This document shows positions 62,897 through 64,000 of a stretch of 64,000 bases of DNA, piece by piece (the stretch's first letter is position 1; each line of letters starts with the position of its first letter). The translations under genes and the position numbers were made by a program. Where the stretch lies: NCBI GenBank assembly GCA_963666875.2, contig CAXXPU010000005.1:171916-235915 (forward strand), written 5' to 3'. The notes below the pieces were generated by a model. The model ran no database searches. It worked only from the letters and a program-made list of their open reading frames with translations, and was not told the DNA's origin. This DNA is from G963662655 sp963666875 (GTDB lineage Bacteria > Cloacimonadota > Cloacimonadia > Cloacimonadales > JAIOQZ01).

Positions 62897-63625
62897 CTAT
62901 TGCAGTTTTGGCATACGGAATTCGATGCCCTTCGATTCGATTTTTTCGATGATGGCTTGAAACGCCTCGAGCGAGATCCACGCGTGCATCATGACGATCT
63001 CGTTGGAATGTGGATCGTTCAAGCCACGGCCTCCATCGGGCACATCCTCGTCGATCAGGGACAGAATCGTCGGAAGATCACGGTATCCGAACTCTTCTGC
63101 ACCGTCTTGCAGGCACCAGTCGAAGGTATCGTAAGTGCAATCGACATTCGCGCACCGATCGGCACCCGCTTCCAGAAACCAGTCATAGGTGACGCCTTCG
63201 AACTTCGGTTGTCGATACCCGGCATCGCGTAAAATCTCCTGGATAGCCGCGACGTGCTCGTTCTGCCAGTCGCAATTTTTTGACCAGTTACCATCGCCAT
63301 TGCTCAGGTAGGGGAAGCGGAAAACCTTGATGGGGCGTGCGATTCCCGCCTCGCGATACGCCTTCTCGATCAGCCTGTCCGTAACGAGGATCTGGCATTT
63401 TACTTCGGCGAGGTCGATCTCCGCGAAATTGGGGTGGTCGTAGCTGTGGTTTCCTACCAAAAATCCCCTTTGGATGGCATCGACCATCATGTCAGGGCGC
63501 GCATCGATCTTGCGACCTTCGCAGAAGAATATCGCCGTAATTTCCCTTTTTTGCAGGTAATCGAGGAGAGCGGTGAAGTTCTTCGACGGCGCGTCGTCGA
63601 TGGTCAGATAGGCGATCTTGGTCAT
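62897..63625 (-). CDS. polysaccharide deacetylase (NodB-type)
   Basis: 242 residues, no signal peptide. NodB motifs: TIDDAPS with the catalytic Asp pair near residue 9, GNHSYDHPNFAEID with the metal His residues near 60, and FRFPYLSNG near 105. A Cys-containing stretch (DRCANVDCTYDTFDWC) precedes the C-terminal part, and MMHAW supplies the last His. It removes acetyl groups from a sugar polymer or small glycan in the cytosol or at the membrane. First gene of the three-gene operon; the ssrA gene ends 48 bases upstream. Confidence 0.9.
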   Translation of the reverse strand: MTKIAYLTIDDAPSKNFTALLDYLQKREITAIFFCEGRKIDARPDMMVDAIQRGFLVGNHSYDHPNFAEIDLAEVKCQILVTDRLIEKAYREAGIARPIKVFRFPYLSNGDGNWSKNCDWQNEHVAAIQEILRDAGYRQPKFEGVTYDWFLEAGADRCANVDCTYDTFDWCLQDGAEEFGYRDLPTILSLIDEDVPDGGRGLNDPHSNEIVMMHAWISLEAFQAIIEKIESKGIEFRMPKLQ

Positions 63626-63670
63626 ATAGATACCTCATCGGAGCGAATAGAAGGTAAAATGAATTTTTGA

Positions 63671-64000
<330 letters not shown>

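Overview
The window looks like a chromosomal contig from an uncultured Gram-negative bacterium of the FCB superphylum (Cloacimonadota, KSB1 or Marinimicrobia-like lineages). This rests on six secreted proteins with a C-terminal sorting domain of the type IX secretion kind (NPFNPET/ST ... GxYxLRL ... KKxLxxK), a tricorn-like S41 peptidase, a DUF2851 protein and strong Shine-Dalgarno sites. Base composition is near 50% G+C, apart from A+T-richer patches at 22.5-26.4 kb and 59.7-60.5 kb. The phylum is an inference; no rRNA gene is present.

Layout. 0-2.5 kb: two paralogous outer-membrane-like proteins, then IS4-type transposase debris joined to a DUF1670 gene. 2.5-10 kb (minus strand): a PEBP protein, a secreted transglutaminase-like protein, an iron alcohol dehydrogenase with an ABM-type protein, oligopeptidase B, a pentapeptide-repeat protein and an unlisted 45-residue four-cysteine microprotein. 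10-19.8 kb: a probable nitrogen/carbon control module. It holds a histidine kinase, an NtrC-type sigma-54 activator, glutamate dehydrogenase behind a good -24/-12 promoter, and two PEP/pyruvate-binding-domain proteins, one fused to a nucleotidyltransferase. Two matching 17-bp palindromes lie upstream of the kinase gene and upstream of the glutamate dehydrogenase promoter. 19.9-26.5 kb: a truncated beta-helix protein joined to a fragment of cutC, an island of six small unknown genes with an HTH regulator, and a complete IS4-type element with a 13-bp target duplication.

26.8-32.7 kb: a five-gene redox operon (glutaredoxin, MarR, OsmC, two thioredoxin-fold exported proteins), a DUF3795 protein, an ECF sigma factor divergent from a CreD-like membrane protein, and a lipoprotein. 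33-37 kb: the translation block rplM-rpsI, rpsB, tsf-pyrH-frr, followed by a small 2[4Fe-4S] ferredoxin. 37-46.5 kb: large exported proteins (FG-GAP, tricorn-like, a DUF2851 protein and an S9 peptidase with an in-frame TGA). 46.6-53.2 kb: a sorting-domain propeller protein, a secreted PPAD-like deiminase, a glycosyltransferase and dnaX. 53.6-59.6 kb: three tandem secreted Ntn-hydrolase-like proteins. 59.7-63.6 kb: a two-gene low-GC cassette and a C39-like peptidase / Gfo-Idh oxidoreductase / polysaccharide deacetylase operon. The window ends in ssrA (tmRNA).

Sequence quality matters here. Six apparent single-base additions, nearly all in short homopolymers, fall between 51.5 and 53.75 kb and break dnaX, the glycosyltransferase and the first Ntn-like gene. 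They look like consensus errors rather than biology. Intergenic regions carry three families of palindromic repeats. The most interesting has conserved 11-bp cores between outer arms that differ from copy to copy but always pair.
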